The notes below the pieces were generated by a model that was given only the letters and a program-made list of their open reading frames with translations, was not told the origin of the DNA and did no database searches. This document shows positions 1-7,947 of a stretch of DNA of 55,175 bases, piece after piece; position 1 is the stretch's first letter; each line of letters opens with the position of its first letter. The position numbers were made by a program, and so were the translations under genes. This DNA is from Rickettsia typhi (lineage in GTDB: Bacteria > Pseudomonadota > Alphaproteobacteria > Rickettsiales > UBA1997): positions 1-55,175 of the forward strand of contig CAMAXU010000009.1 in NCBI GenBank assembly GCA_945862455.1, in the 5' to 3' direction.

Positions 1-148
1 TTTGATCATAACCTTTTTTCTCAGCTAATCCGCTTTTTGAAAGATAAGTTGTGATAGCAGCGGTTAATGTAGTTTTGCCGTGATCAACGTGACCGATGGT
101 TCCGATATTAACGTGTGGTTTGTTGCGTTGGAAGGTTTGTTTAGACAT
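1..148 (-). CDS. tuf: Elongation factor Tu, N-terminal part (cut by window edge)
   Basis: The minus strand encodes the first 49 residues of EF-Tu, the GTPase that carries aminoacyl-tRNA to the ribosome. The P-loop GHVDHGKT is at residues 19-26, preceded by the typical [10 protein letters not shown] segment. The start ATG is at 146-148, with a weak purine-rich stretch (GGTAAAAGA) just upstream. The gene follows fusA in the same direction, as in the classical str operon, but about 350 bases of non-coding DNA separate them. The rest of the gene lies outside the window. Confidence 0.97.
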   Translation of the reverse strand, partial: MSKQTFQRNKPHVNIGTIGHVDHGKTTLTAAITTYLSKSGLAEKKGYDQ

Positions 149-378
149 ATTCTTTTACCAAAATGATTAACGATAATTAATTTTAGAAATTGCTTTCTAG
201 AGCATTTCAAAATTTAGCTTTTTTAGTGATACTTCAAAAAAAATTTAGGAAAAAAATTTCTAACTCGAAATTTTTTTTCGAAATTTTTCTTACGTTTATT
301 TTTCTTTTTAAAACCTTGTACAACTTAAGGAAAATCAAAGTCTCGTAAGACTTGCTGACAATCATCTAAATCAAAGTA
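149..378 (-). other. Long 5' leader of tuf with hairpins
   Basis: About 230 very AT-rich bases lie between the candidate tuf promoter and the tuf ATG, with no ORF. Near the start codon, arms at about 179-194 and 201-214 can form an imperfect hairpin. A second AT-only palindrome (CGAAA followed by T-rich sequence and TTTCG) lies around 265-290. The leader might affect tuf translation or mRNA stability, but I recognise no known RNA family here. Confidence 0.35.
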
Positions 379-414
379 GGAGGCGCATTCTTGAAATGCA
401 AAAATATTTTGCAA
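379..414 (-). promoter_or_regulatory. Candidate tuf promoter with GC-rich discriminator
   Basis: On the minus strand: TTGCAA (409-414), a 16-nt spacer, AAGAAT (387-392), then immediately GCGCCTCC (379-386). The -10 box is weak. The layout matches the candidate promoters of rpsL, fusA, rplM, tRNA-Thr and rpsP in this window, which is the main support for the call. Confidence 0.45.
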
Positions 415-441
415 GAGAAACTTTCAATTAATTTAACATTT

Positions 442-486
442 CTTTAATTACCGATTAAACCTCTTGGCTCAAGTCGGTAATTAAAG
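442..486. repeat. Perfect 13-bp inverted repeat after fusA
   Basis: Arms CTTTAATTACCGA (442-454) and TCGGTAATTAAAG (474-486) are perfectly complementary with a 19-nt loop. The hairpin starts 10 bases past the fusA stop. No U-run follows on the minus strand, so it is not a classical intrinsic terminator; it may stabilise the fusA mRNA 3' end or separate fusA from tuf. Confidence 0.55.
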
Positions 487-496
487 AACTTATTCG

Positions 497-2575
497 TTAA
501 GCTTTTTTAGCTTTAATTTCTTCTGCAACTGCAGATGGAACTGCTTCGTAACAGTCAAATTCCATTGAATAGCTTGCACGACCTTGTGAAAGTGAACGCA
601 AGTTATTTACGTAACCAAACATTGCAGCTAGTGGAACTTTTGCTGTAATTACTTGCGCGACGTCACGTCCTTCCAAATTTTGAATTTGACCGCGACGAGA
701 ATTTATGTCACCAATTACGTCACCCATGTAATCTTCAGGAGTAACAACTTCTACTTTCATGATTGGCTCGAGGATGATTGGACCAGCTTTTTCCATAGCT
801 TCGCGGAAAGCAGAACGAGCAGCAATCTCGAAAGCTAGAACGCTTGAATCGACATCGTGATAGGCGCCATCAAGTAAAGTTGTTTTTAATCTTACAACCG
901 GGAAACCAGCTAGAAAGCCAGTATCTTTTGCAGATTTTAAACCTTTTTCAACGCCTGGAATATATTCTTTTGGAACGCGTCCACCAACAACTTCACTGGT
1001 AAATTCGAAATTGTCCTTAGCATCCGAAGGAAGTGGTTCAAAAGCGATTTTAACTTTCGCAAATTGTCCGGAACCGCCAGATTGTTTTTTGTGAGTATAA
1101 TCGATCTCAACTTTCTTAGTGATTGCTTCACGGTAGGCAACTTTTGGTTGACCGATATTAGCCTCAACTTTGAATTCGCGCTTCATGCGATCAACAATGA
1201 TTTCAAGGTGTAACTCTCCCATTCCGCGCAGGATTGTTTGACCAGATTCTTGATCAGATTCAATGCGAAGCGATGGATCTTCCGAAGCCAAACGCGACAA
1301 AGCCATGCCCATTCTTTCTTGGTCAGCTGTTGATTTGGGTTCAACTGAAACCTCAATTACCGGCTCAGGGAAAATCATTCTTTCGAGAAGAATATCGTAA
1401 TCAGGCTCAACCAATGAATCACCGGTTGTAGTGTCTTTCAAGCCAGCTAAGGCAACGATGTCGCCAGCATAAGCTTCCTTAATATCTTCACGGTTATTTG
1501 CGTGCATCAAAAGAATACGACCCACTCTTTCTTTTTTGTTTTTAGTTGTATTTACGACACCCGTACCGCCAGCCAAAACGCCTGAGTAAATACGAACAAA
1601 AGTTAGTGATCCAACGAAAGGATCTGTCATGATTTTGAAAGCCAAACCAGCGAATTTTTTATCGCCACAATTGATGCTAATTACTTCATCATTTTTCAAG
1701 TTGATTGCGGGAATGTGCTTGATGTCAACTGGGCTTGGCAAGTAGTCAACAACTGCGTCAAGCAATGTTTGAACACCTTTATTTTTAAATGCAGTACCAT
1801 TTAAAACCGGAACGAAAGCACCAGTAATTGTAGCTTGGCGAATGCATCTTTTTAGATCAGCTTCAGAGATTACCTCTCCAGCTAAATAGTTTTCCATCAA
1901 AACATCATCTTGCTCGATAGCAGCTTCAACCAGCTGTTCGCGATATTCTTTTGCTTTGTCTAAAAGATCAGCTGGAATTTCTTCTAGCGCATAATCCGCA
2001 CCCATTGATTCATCTTTCCAAACAACGGCTTTCATTTTAATTAAATCAATCAAACCGCCATAATTTTCAGCTTCATGAATTGGCAATTGAACCGGTATTG
2101 CTCTGGCACCAAGTCTGGTTTTCATCATATCAACGCAACGATAAAAGTTAGCGCCGATTCTGTCCATTTTGTTAACAAAACACATTCTTGGAACTTTGTA
2201 TTTATTAGCTTGGCGCCATACAGTTTCTGATTGCGGCTCAACACCGGCAACTGCATCAAATACACAAATTGCGCCGTCGAGAACGCGCAAAGAACGCTCA
2301 ACTTCAATTGTGAAATCTACGTGACCCGGAGTGTCGATAATGTTAATTCTATGTTCTTTCCAAAAACAAGTTGTAGCAGCTGAAGTGATTGTAATGCCAC
2401 GCTCTTGTTCTTGCTCCATCCAGTCCATTGTAGCAGCGCCATCATGAACTTCACCGATTTTGTGTGATTTTCCAGTGTAAAAAAGAATACGTTCAGTTGT
2501 AGTGGTTTTTCCGGCGTCGATATGCGCCATAATTCCGATATTACGATATTTTTCGATTTCAATTTGACGTGCCAT
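497..2575 (-). CDS. fusA: Elongation factor G
   Basis: A 692-residue protein of normal EF-G length; this GTPase drives ribosomal translocation and, with RRF, ribosome recycling. The G1 motif AHIDAGKT is at residues 17-24, the G3 motif DTPGHVDF follows the RGITI switch I segment, and the G4 motif NKMD is present. Domains II-V run to the Lys/Ala-rich C-terminus. The start ATG gives the expected [15 protein letters not shown] beginning. It lies between a decayed gene and tuf, so it is still in str-operon order, but it seems to have its own promoter at 2683-2719. Confidence 0.98.
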   Translation of the reverse strand: MARQIEIEKYRNIGIMAHIDAGKTTTTERILFYTGKSHKIGEVHDGAATMDWMEQEQERGITITSAATTCFWKEHRINIIDTPGHVDFTIEVERSLRVLDGAICVFDAVAGVEPQSETVWRQANKYKVPRMCFVNKMDRIGANFYRCVDMMKTRLGARAIPVQLPIHEAENYGGLIDLIKMKAVVWKDESMGADYALEEIPADLLDKAKEYREQLVEAAIEQDDVLMENYLAGEVISEADLKRCIRQATITGAFVPVLNGTAFKNKGVQTLLDAVVDYLPSPVDIKHIPAINLKNDEVISINCGDKKFAGLAFKIMTDPFVGSLTFVRIYSGVLAGGTGVVNTTKNKKERVGRILLMHANNREDIKEAYAGDIVALAGLKDTTTGDSLVEPDYDILLERMIFPEPVIEVSVEPKSTADQERMGMALSRLASEDPSLRIESDQESGQTILRGMGELHLEIIVDRMKREFKVEANIGQPKVAYREAITKKVEIDYTHKKQSGGSGQFAKVKIAFEPLPSDAKDNFEFTSEVVGGRVPKEYIPGVEKGLKSAKDTGFLAGFPVVRLKTTLLDGAYHDVDSSVLAFEIAARSAFREAMEKAGPIILEPIMKVEVVTPEDYMGDVIGDINSRRGQIQNLEGRDVAQVITAKVPLAAMFGYVNNLRSLSQGRASYSMEFDCYEAVPSAVAEEIKAKKA

Positions 2576-2682
2576 AGCAATAAGGATGGTTGTTTATAAG
2601 TTATTTTAAAATTTTTAAAACTTTGATAGAGACTAAGTTTGCCTGCGCGAGCATCTAAACTATGAAGACAAAGCTAACTAAA

Positions 2683-2719
2683 GGGGCGCGCAAATTAGTT
2701 TTTCTTTTCTAAACCACAA
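2683..2719 (-). promoter_or_regulatory. Candidate fusA promoter with GC-rich discriminator
   Basis: On the minus strand: TTGTGG (2714-2719), a 16-nt spacer, TAATTT (2692-2697), then GCGCGCCCC (2683-2691). The -35 box is imperfect, but spacing and the abrupt GC block in AT-rich surroundings match the rpsL and tRNA-Thr promoters. It lies between the decayed gene and fusA, which would let fusA be transcribed independently of rpsL-rpsG. Confidence 0.5.
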
Positions 2720-2742
2720 GAAAATTTTTGTCAGGCGGTGAA

Positions 2743-3172
2743 TCAGAAAGAGCAGCGGCTTATAAAGCACAAAAATTTTCTTCTTTCATCAATCAAAGTT
2801 AAATTACCAAATTCTGAAATTGTGTGAATTCTTTCGGGATATTCACTTTGCGAGTCAGGCTTTATTTTTTTCACAAATTATTCGCTGAAATTTTCTTCGC
2901 TAAAGTTCGGTAACGCAGTTTATTACAATAGAACCACGATAAGAATTTGAACAATTTTGAGTAGGACGATAAATTTTTCCGTCGCGCTCAAACATTGTTC
3001 CGGCTGGGCGTGAGGAAGTAAGATCATTTTTCACTGGATTTTTTGGATGCAAAATAAATTCGCCAAATACGTAAAATTTTTGAATAATCTTCAAAAATCA
3101 TCATCTTTTTTCATCACCTTCAAAACCAAATGGATCAACGTAGAATGTTGATTTTATTGGATTTGGAAGCCA
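2743..3172 (-). pseudogene. Decayed beta-propeller (GH43-like, glucosamine inositolphosphorylceramide transferase N-domain type) gene
   Basis: Three reading frames must be combined to follow one protein. The first piece, right after the upstream glycosyltransferase, reads WLPNPIKSTFYVDPFGFEGD and, after a frame change, IFEDYSK. A second (2900-3094) reads GEFILHPKNPVKNDLTSSRP, AGTMFERDGKIYRP and NSYRGSIVIN. A third (down to 2743) reads KKIKPDSQSEYPERIHTISE then LTLIDERRKF. Their order and motifs (DPFGF, HPxNPV, RPAG, YRPxQ, IDxxR) fit the C-terminal half of GH43-like propeller domains found with bacterial sugar transferases. The spacing between pieces one and two is too short, so a segment seems deleted. 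I infer a pseudogene; the family call is from memory of motifs. Confidence 0.5.
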
Positions 3173-3173
3173 T

Positions 3174-4073
3174 TTAATTTCCGCTTTTTTTTGCAGAATT
3201 TCCTGAATCGAAAAATTTAAAATTCCGATATTCCACTGTTCTAAAAAAAATATTAGCGATTTTATTCAATATTTTTTTGCCAAAAGTTTTTTCATCACCC
3301 CTCATGTACGAATGATAGGAACAATAATCGTATTTACGTCGTAAGCACTCTTTTAGGGGCTGAAATTTTGTCGTATTTTTATAATTTAAAATTCTGATTT
3401 TGTAATTTTCTAGATGACAAGAAATTAGGAAATAAAAATATAAATTATACTCAGCAACACCAAAAGAATTTTCTGCATTTTTCAAAAATATTTTATAAAA
3501 TGAATCACCGCTGCCATCAACAGCCTCAACTCTTGCGAATAAATCTTGGATAATTTTTTTCTGAAACAACATGTGATGACAAATGCCGGAAATATTTTCA
3601 AATTTAGCCGGAAATTTTTCTGCGATTTCAGGTAATATTTTTTTGATATGTTTAAAAGTCGTCTGATGAAAATCAGAGTTCTCAAGATTTTGATCTTTGC
3701 TTAAATTATAAAGTGGAATGCCGTTGTCGAAGAATTTTACTTTGCGATAAAAAACTGTGTCCGCATCAACGATTAAGACATTTTCAGAAATATCAGGGAT
3801 GACCAAGACAGCATATAATTTTAACAATTGCTGGTAATTCCAACCAACGTTGCTTCCACCAATTAGATCGCTAATTTCTTTGAATGAAAAAGGATAAAGC
3901 GCTTCGTTAAACCACTCCGCTTTGTCGGTATATTTTTCTTTGGAAACTACGATAATTCTGCGAATGCCAACAATATTTTTTTTGATGCCCGCAATACAAT
4001 AATCAAGGGTAGTTACATCTTTTTGATGGGCGGGAATTACAATATCAATTACGAGGTTTTTTTCTGAATTCAT
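3174..4073 (-). CDS. Putative glycosyltransferase (DUF6492-like)
   Basis: A 299-residue protein starting MNSEKNLVIDIVIPAHQKD, a Rossmann-type glycosyltransferase start, followed by VLIVDADTVF (a DxD-type site near residue 100), GNSAKKSGN at the C-terminus, and conserved His and aromatic residues (GICHHMLFQKK; YSFHSYMRG-like segment). It resembles DUF6492 sugar transferases; donor and acceptor are unknown. It lies inside the str operon between rpsG and fusA, bounded upstream by a terminator. The ORF ends just after an 8-A run (3185-3192); one A fewer would fuse it in frame to the decayed propeller gene downstream, so the present C-terminus may itself result from a frameshift. Confidence 0.65.
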   Translation of the reverse strand: MNSEKNLVIDIVIPAHQKDVTTLDYCIAGIKKNIVGIRRIIVVSKEKYTDKAEWFNEALYPFSFKEISDLIGGSNVGWNYQQLLKLYAVLVIPDISENVLIVDADTVFYRKVKFFDNGIPLYNLSKDQNLENSDFHQTTFKHIKKILPEIAEKFPAKFENISGICHHMLFQKKIIQDLFARVEAVDGSGDSFYKIFLKNAENSFGVAEYNLYFYFLISCHLENYKIRILNYKNTTKFQPLKECLRRKYDYCSYHSYMRGDEKTFGKKILNKIANIFFRTVEYRNFKFFDSGNSAKKSGN

Positions 4074-4116
4074 ATTGAAATTAGAGGCTTTTTTTAGATG
4101 GATATTTCGTGATGAG

Positions 4117-4150
4117 CAAAAAAAAAGCGATCCGAAGATCGCTTTTTTTT
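4117..4150. terminator. Bidirectional intrinsic terminator after rpsG
   Basis: Stem AGCGATC (4126-4132) / GATCGCT (4137-4143) with a CGAA loop, TTCG when read on the minus strand. A run of A lies to the left and 8 T to the right, so it can terminate in both directions. It ends the rpsL-rpsG transcript ahead of the inserted glycosyltransferase gene. Confidence 0.85.
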
Positions 4151-4159
4151 ATAAGATGA

Positions 4160-4627
4160 TTACCATCTGTAGTGCGCGAAGGCTTTGTTAGCCTCTGCCA
4201 TTTTAAATACTTCTTCTTTCTTTTTAGCTGCCCAACCTTTGTTTTCCAAAGATTCAAGGATAACGGTAACTACTTTGTTTGATAGTTCTCTGCCTTTGAT
4301 ATTTTCAATTGCGGTTTTTAACCATTTCAAGGCAAGAGCTGAACCACGACGAGCTGAAACTTCAACTGGGATTTGATAAGTAGCACCACCAATGCGACGA
4401 GATCTAACTTCAACTTTTGGGGTTACATTTTCTAAAGCTTCTTTGAAAATTTCAATTGGGGCTTTTTTCAATTTTTTCTCAAGATTGTCAAAAGCTTCAT
4501 AGATCGCTTTTTCTACAACTGATTTTTTACCGTCATTCATCAAACGGTTAACGAACCTAGAAACGATTACTTCGCCATATTTGGCATCAGGAAAAATCTT
4601 TCTAATCTTTGCTGCTCTTCTACGCAT
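4160..4627 (-). CDS. rpsG: Ribosomal protein S7
   Basis: 155 residues, normal S7 length. It binds 16S rRNA to nucleate the 30S head. Typical segments are MRRRAAKIRKIFPD, KYGEVIVSRFVNRLMNDGKK, the GGATYQIPVEV loop and the AHYRW end. The start follows the rpsL stop by 13 bases, so the two genes are co-transcribed; the terminator at 4117-4150 follows. Confidence 0.98.
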   Translation of the reverse strand: MRRRAAKIRKIFPDAKYGEVIVSRFVNRLMNDGKKSVVEKAIYEAFDNLEKKLKKAPIEIFKEALENVTPKVEVRSRRIGGATYQIPVEVSARRGSALALKWLKTAIENIKGRELSNKVVTVILESLENKGWAAKKKEEVFKMAEANKAFAHYRW

Positions 4628-4640
4628 ATTTTATTTGAAA

Positions 4641-5012
4641 CTATTTAGGTTTTTGAGCGCCGTATTTAGAACGGGCTTGTTTACGATTTTTAACACCTTG
4701 CGTATCGAGTGAACCTCTAACGATGTGGTAACGAACACCTGGCAAATCTTTTACACGACCACCGCGGATTGCAACAACTGAGTGCTCTTGCAAGTTGTGT
4801 CCTTCACCTGGGATATAAGCAATAACTTCAAATCCATTGGTTAATTTCACACGAGCAACTTTACGCAAAGCTGAGTTTGGTTTTTTCGGGGTAGTGGTAT
4901 AAACGCGAGTGCAAACGCCTCTTTTTTGTGGGCAGGCTTTCATCGCAGGAACCTTGTTCTTGCTGGTCTGCTTTACTCTTGGCTTTCTAATAAGCTGATT
5001 AATTGTAGGCAT
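4641..5012 (-). CDS. rpsL: Ribosomal protein S12
   Basis: 123 residues, standard S12. [12 protein letters not shown] at the N-terminus, the decoding-site loop [16 protein letters not shown] and the [10 protein letters not shown] segment are intact. At the two classic streptomycin positions the residues are Lys ([13 protein letters not shown] context), i.e. the usual sensitive form as far as can be read. It is the first gene of the str cluster and is preceded by a good promoter candidate at 5080-5117. Confidence 0.98.
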   Translation of the reverse strand: MPTINQLIRKPRVKQTSKNKVPAMKACPQKRGVCTRVYTTTPKKPNSALRKVARVKLTNGFEVIAYIPGEGHNLQEHSVVAIRGGRVKDLPGVRYHIVRGSLDTQGVKNRKQARSKYGAQKPK

Positions 5013-5079
5013 GAAAAAATGCTTTATAAATAGTTAAATTTAATCGTTTTTCTGATTTTTTTAGAAAAATTTTCGATAA

Positions 5080-5117
5080 GGGGTCGCGCTTTTTAGAGTC
5101 TGGAAAATGTTAGTCAA
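5080..5117 (-). promoter_or_regulatory. Candidate rpsL promoter
   Basis: Minus strand: TTGACT (5112-5117), 16-nt spacer, TAAAAA (5090-5095), then GCGCGACCCC (5080-5089). The -35 matches consensus at five of six positions. The GC-rich discriminator directly after the -10 is the feature shared with other translation-gene promoters here. Confidence 0.6.
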
Positions 5118-5151
5118 CTAGAAATTATAGAAACCAAAAATTCATTTTAAG

Positions 5152-5183
5152 AAAATGGGCAAAGATTTCTCTTCACCCATTTT
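5152..5183 (-). terminator. Likely terminator after the peroxiredoxin gene
   Basis: Arms AAAATGGG (5152-5159) and CCCATTTT (5176-5183) pair across a 16-nt loop, beginning 13 bases past the stop codon at 5197. On the minus strand the 3' arm ends in a short U-rich stretch. Confidence 0.6.
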
Positions 5184-5196
5184 GTAATTTTATTAT

Positions 5197-5799
5197 TTAC
5201 AAATCTTTTGCATTTCCGGCAAGGTAATCAGCAACACCTTTAGCATCAGCTTTCATGCCTTGTTTGCCTTTATTCCAACCGGCTGGGCAAACTTCGCCTT
5301 GGCTTTGGAAGAAGATTAAAGAATCAACCATACGAAGAGCTTCGTCGATGTTACGTCCAAGTGGTAAATCGTTAACAACTTGGTGACGAACAACACCTTC
5401 TTGATCAATTAGGAAAGTTCCGCGTAAGGCAACTTCTTCATTTAACAAAACGTCATAATCACGAGAAATACTTTTTTTCAAATCTGAAACGATTGGGAAT
5501 TGAACCTGTCCGATTCCGCCTTTGTTGATTTCAGTGTTTTTCCAAGCAATGTGCGAAAATTTTGAGTCAACAGAAACTGCGATAACTTCAACACCGCGAT
5601 CTTTAAATTCTTGCAAACGATTGTCAAAAGCGATGATTTCTGAAGGGCAAACGAAGGTAAAATCTAGTGGGTAGAAAAATAATACACCGATTTTTCCTTT
5701 CAAATAAGTATGTAAATTAAATTTATCGTTGATTTCGTTATTTGGCATAACTGCAGCAGCAGTGAAATCTGGAGCCTTTTTTGTAACTAGAACTGACAT
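5197..5799 (-). CDS. 2-Cys peroxiredoxin (AhpC/Prx family)
   Basis: A 200-residue thiol peroxidase that reduces hydrogen peroxide and organic hydroperoxides. The peroxidatic Cys51 is in FTFVCPSE and the resolving Cys, near residue 171, is in GEVCPAGW. The Arg-containing active-site segment and the C-terminal helix are present, so this is a typical 2-Cys enzyme. It is transcribed away from nrdB, with a 259-bp intergenic region, and no ahpF or other dedicated reductase lies next to it; thioredoxin is the likely reductant (inference). Confidence 0.95.
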   Translation of the reverse strand: MSVLVTKKAPDFTAAAVMPNNEINDKFNLHTYLKGKIGVLFFYPLDFTFVCPSEIIAFDNRLQEFKDRGVEVIAVSVDSKFSHIAWKNTEINKGGIGQVQFPIVSDLKKSISRDYDVLLNEEVALRGTFLIDQEGVVRHQVVNDLPLGRNIDEALRMVDSLIFFQSQGEVCPAGWNKGKQGMKADAKGVADYLAGNAKDL

Positions 5800-5980
5800 G
5801 GCTTAAAATATTATTTTTAAAGATAAGTAAAAATTGGACTACTGCCCAGAAACTTTAAACTAAAAAGAGGTTAACGAAAATCAACTGTAAAGATTTTTTA
5901 CTCATTTTGAGCCAAAGAAATTAAAACAACTAATTGGATTAAGGTAAAAAATATTTCTAAGTCTCAAAAAGATTTTTAGT

Positions 5981-6008
5981 TTGCTTTTGTGACATCAAAA
6001 ATTTAAGT
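5981..6008 (+). promoter_or_regulatory. Possible nrdB promoter
   Basis: TTGCTT (5981-5986), 16-nt spacer, TTAAGT (6003-6008), followed by TTCGCACCC. Both boxes are imperfect. Spacing and a C-rich discriminator agree with better candidates elsewhere in the window. I see no clear NrdR box in the 259-bp gap between the peroxiredoxin gene and nrdB. Confidence 0.35.
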
Positions 6009-6058
6009 TTCGCACCCTAAACAAAATCTTTTTTTAAAAATCAATTCCTCGCAAATCC

Positions 6059-7054
6059 ATGTCTCTATTAGATGCAAAGCCAGTTTATAAACCTTTCAAT
6101 TATCCATGGGCTTATGATGCTTGGTTGAAACAACAACAAATTCACTGGCTTCCAGAAGAAGTTCCTTTGGCGGATGACGTTCGCGATTGGAAACATAATT
6201 TAACTGCTAGCGAAAAAAACCTTCTCTCGCAAATTTTTCGTTTTTTTACACAAGCAGATATTGAGGTAAATAACTGCTACATGAAGCATTATAGTCAGGT
6301 TTTTAAACCTATTGAAGTGCAAATGATGCTTTCAGCTTTTTCTAACATGGAAACAGTTCATATTGCCGCTTATTCGCATTTGCTTGATACCATCGGAATG
6401 CCTGAAAATGAATATTCTGCCTTCATGAAATACAAAGAAATGAAGGATAAATATGACTACATGCACAAGTTTGGCGTTAGCACTAAAAAAGATATCGCCA
6501 CTACTCTAGCAGCATTTGGCGGCTTTACTGAAGGTTTACAATTATTCGCATCTTTCGCAATTTTGTTAAATTTTCAACGCTTCGGAAAAATGAAAGGAAT
6601 GGGTCAAATCGTGGCTTGGTCAGTGCGCGACGAAACTTTACACACCAATTCAATTATCAAATTATTCCGCACTTTCGTTCAAGAAAATCCAGAAGTTTGG
6701 GATGAGGAATTAAAAGGGCGAATCTATGAAGCCTGCGCCACAATTGTGCATTTTGAAGATGCATTTATTGATTTAGCCTTCGAAATGGGAAATATTGAAG
6801 GATTAACTTCACGCGAAGTAAAGCGTTATATCCGCTACATTGCTGACCGTCGTTTAAGTCAACTTGGATTAAAAGATATTTACATGATTGATGCAAATCC
6901 ACTACCTTGGCTTGATGAAATTTTGAATGGAGTTGAACATACCAACTTCTTCGAAAACCGCGTTACTGAATATAGCAAAGCCTCTACTACTGGCACTTGG
7001 GAAGATGTTTTTAACGAAATCGACAAGAGTCGCGAAAAAATGTTGGCGGTATAA
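6059..7054 (+). CDS. nrdB: Ribonucleoside-diphosphate reductase, beta subunit (class Ia)
   Basis: 331 residues. NrdB houses the di-iron tyrosyl radical cofactor that NrdA uses to make deoxyribonucleotides. Likely first-shell ligands are Asp67 in FTQADIEV and Glu98/His101 in METVHIAAY, with the radical Tyr105 four residues later as in class Ia enzymes; the second half supplies further Glu/His ligands (GGFTEGL; RDETLHTNS). The C-terminus EIDKSREKMLAV would be the NrdA-binding tail. nrdA is not adjacent. The next gene begins 1 base after the stop. Confidence 0.95.
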   Translation: MSLLDAKPVYKPFNYPWAYDAWLKQQQIHWLPEEVPLADDVRDWKHNLTASEKNLLSQIFRFFTQADIEVNNCYMKHYSQVFKPIEVQMMLSAFSNMETVHIAAYSHLLDTIGMPENEYSAFMKYKEMKDKYDYMHKFGVSTKKDIATTLAAFGGFTEGLQLFASFAILLNFQRFGKMKGMGQIVAWSVRDETLHTNSIIKLFRTFVQENPEVWDEELKGRIYEACATIVHFEDAFIDLAFEMGNIEGLTSREVKRYIRYIADRRLSQLGLKDIYMIDANPLPWLDEILNGVEHTNFFENRVTEYSKASTTGTWEDVFNEIDKSREKMLAV

Positions 7055-7055
7055 A

Positions 7056-7862
7056 ATGAAAAATATTGCTGAAAAAAAAATCAAAAAAATTTTTTTTAGA
7101 ATTTTATTTTCAGCAATATTTCTTCTGAATTTTTTCGTTCAGAACTCATTTGCTAATCAAAGCCGAAATCTCACAATTTTTGCCGAACCCAACATGGTTT
7201 TAGCCCTCACAAAAATCGCCCGCCTTTACTCACAAAAATCAAACGTAATTGTTGCCGTAAATTTTAATTCTTCTTCTGATTTAATAACAAATGTTGATTC
7301 TGGTGAACCAGCTGACATCTTTATTTCTGCTCATTCTGGCTGGATTGAAACTTTGCGCCAAAAAGGCTTAGTTGATGTTTATAATAGCGGTTACATCGCC
7401 AGCGATAATTTGGTTTTAGTAACTGCAAAAAATAATCCGAATGTACCCGAAGAATTGCACAATCCAAAAATTTCTCTCGAAGATGCTTTAACAATTTTGA
7501 ACCGCAATAAGTCAACTTTAATTCTGGATTTTGAAGGTAATTCTTCCGGAAAATTCAGTAATGATTTAATCAAAAATTCCATCTTTAGTAACTTAAAATT
7601 ATTCAACAAATTAGCCGAAGATAAATCATCGATTTCTTCATCAATTAAAAATGATCTGGAAAGCTACGCATTATTGCTTGAAAGTCAGATTAAAAATGAT
7701 CTTTATTTTCAGATTTTAGCGATCAAAAAAGATGAAAATATTTTTTATCAGGCAATGGTAATTGCCGGAGATAATATGGAAATTGCGCGGGAATTTTTGA
7801 AATTTTTAAAGAGCGATGCTGCAAAGAAAATTCTGATACAAAACGGATTTTCGGCAAATTAG
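7056..7862 (+). CDS. Periplasmic solute-binding protein, ModA-like (SBP_bac_11 type)
   Basis: 268 residues from the ATG directly behind the nrdB stop; a longer frame upstream only overlaps nrdB. It has an N-terminal signal segment (IFFRILFSAIFLLNFF, then NSFANQ as likely cleavage region) and a class II periplasmic binding fold resembling ModA: NLTIFAEPNMVLALTKIA, then SSDLITNVDSGEPADIFISA, then DNLVLVTAKN. ModA binds molybdate or tungstate, but no modB or modC lies nearby and key anion ligands cannot be assigned by eye, so the substrate is unknown. It is probably co-transcribed with nrdB. Confidence 0.7.
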   Translation: MKNIAEKKIKKIFFRILFSAIFLLNFFVQNSFANQSRNLTIFAEPNMVLALTKIARLYSQKSNVIVAVNFNSSSDLITNVDSGEPADIFISAHSGWIETLRQKGLVDVYNSGYIASDNLVLVTAKNNPNVPEELHNPKISLEDALTILNRNKSTLILDFEGNSSGKFSNDLIKNSIFSNLKLFNKLAEDKSSISSSIKNDLESYALLLESQIKNDLYFQILAIKKDENIFYQAMVIAGDNMEIAREFLKFLKSDAAKKILIQNGFSAN

Positions 7863-7947
7863 ATTGTGCCATTGATTGTATGAACGCTGTAAATACGTTG
7901 GGCATTAGATTCCGAACTCGCTTCAAGGTTCTAACTCACTACTTCAT

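Noticed and set aside
5800..6058. NrdR or OxyR operator between the peroxiredoxin gene and nrdB
   Set aside because: No palindrome resembling either operator could be found by eye in this gap.
6927..7055. N-terminal extension of the ModA-like protein overlapping nrdB
   Set aside because: The extension precedes a good signal peptide that starts at the ATG at 7056, and it overlaps the nrdB coding sequence.
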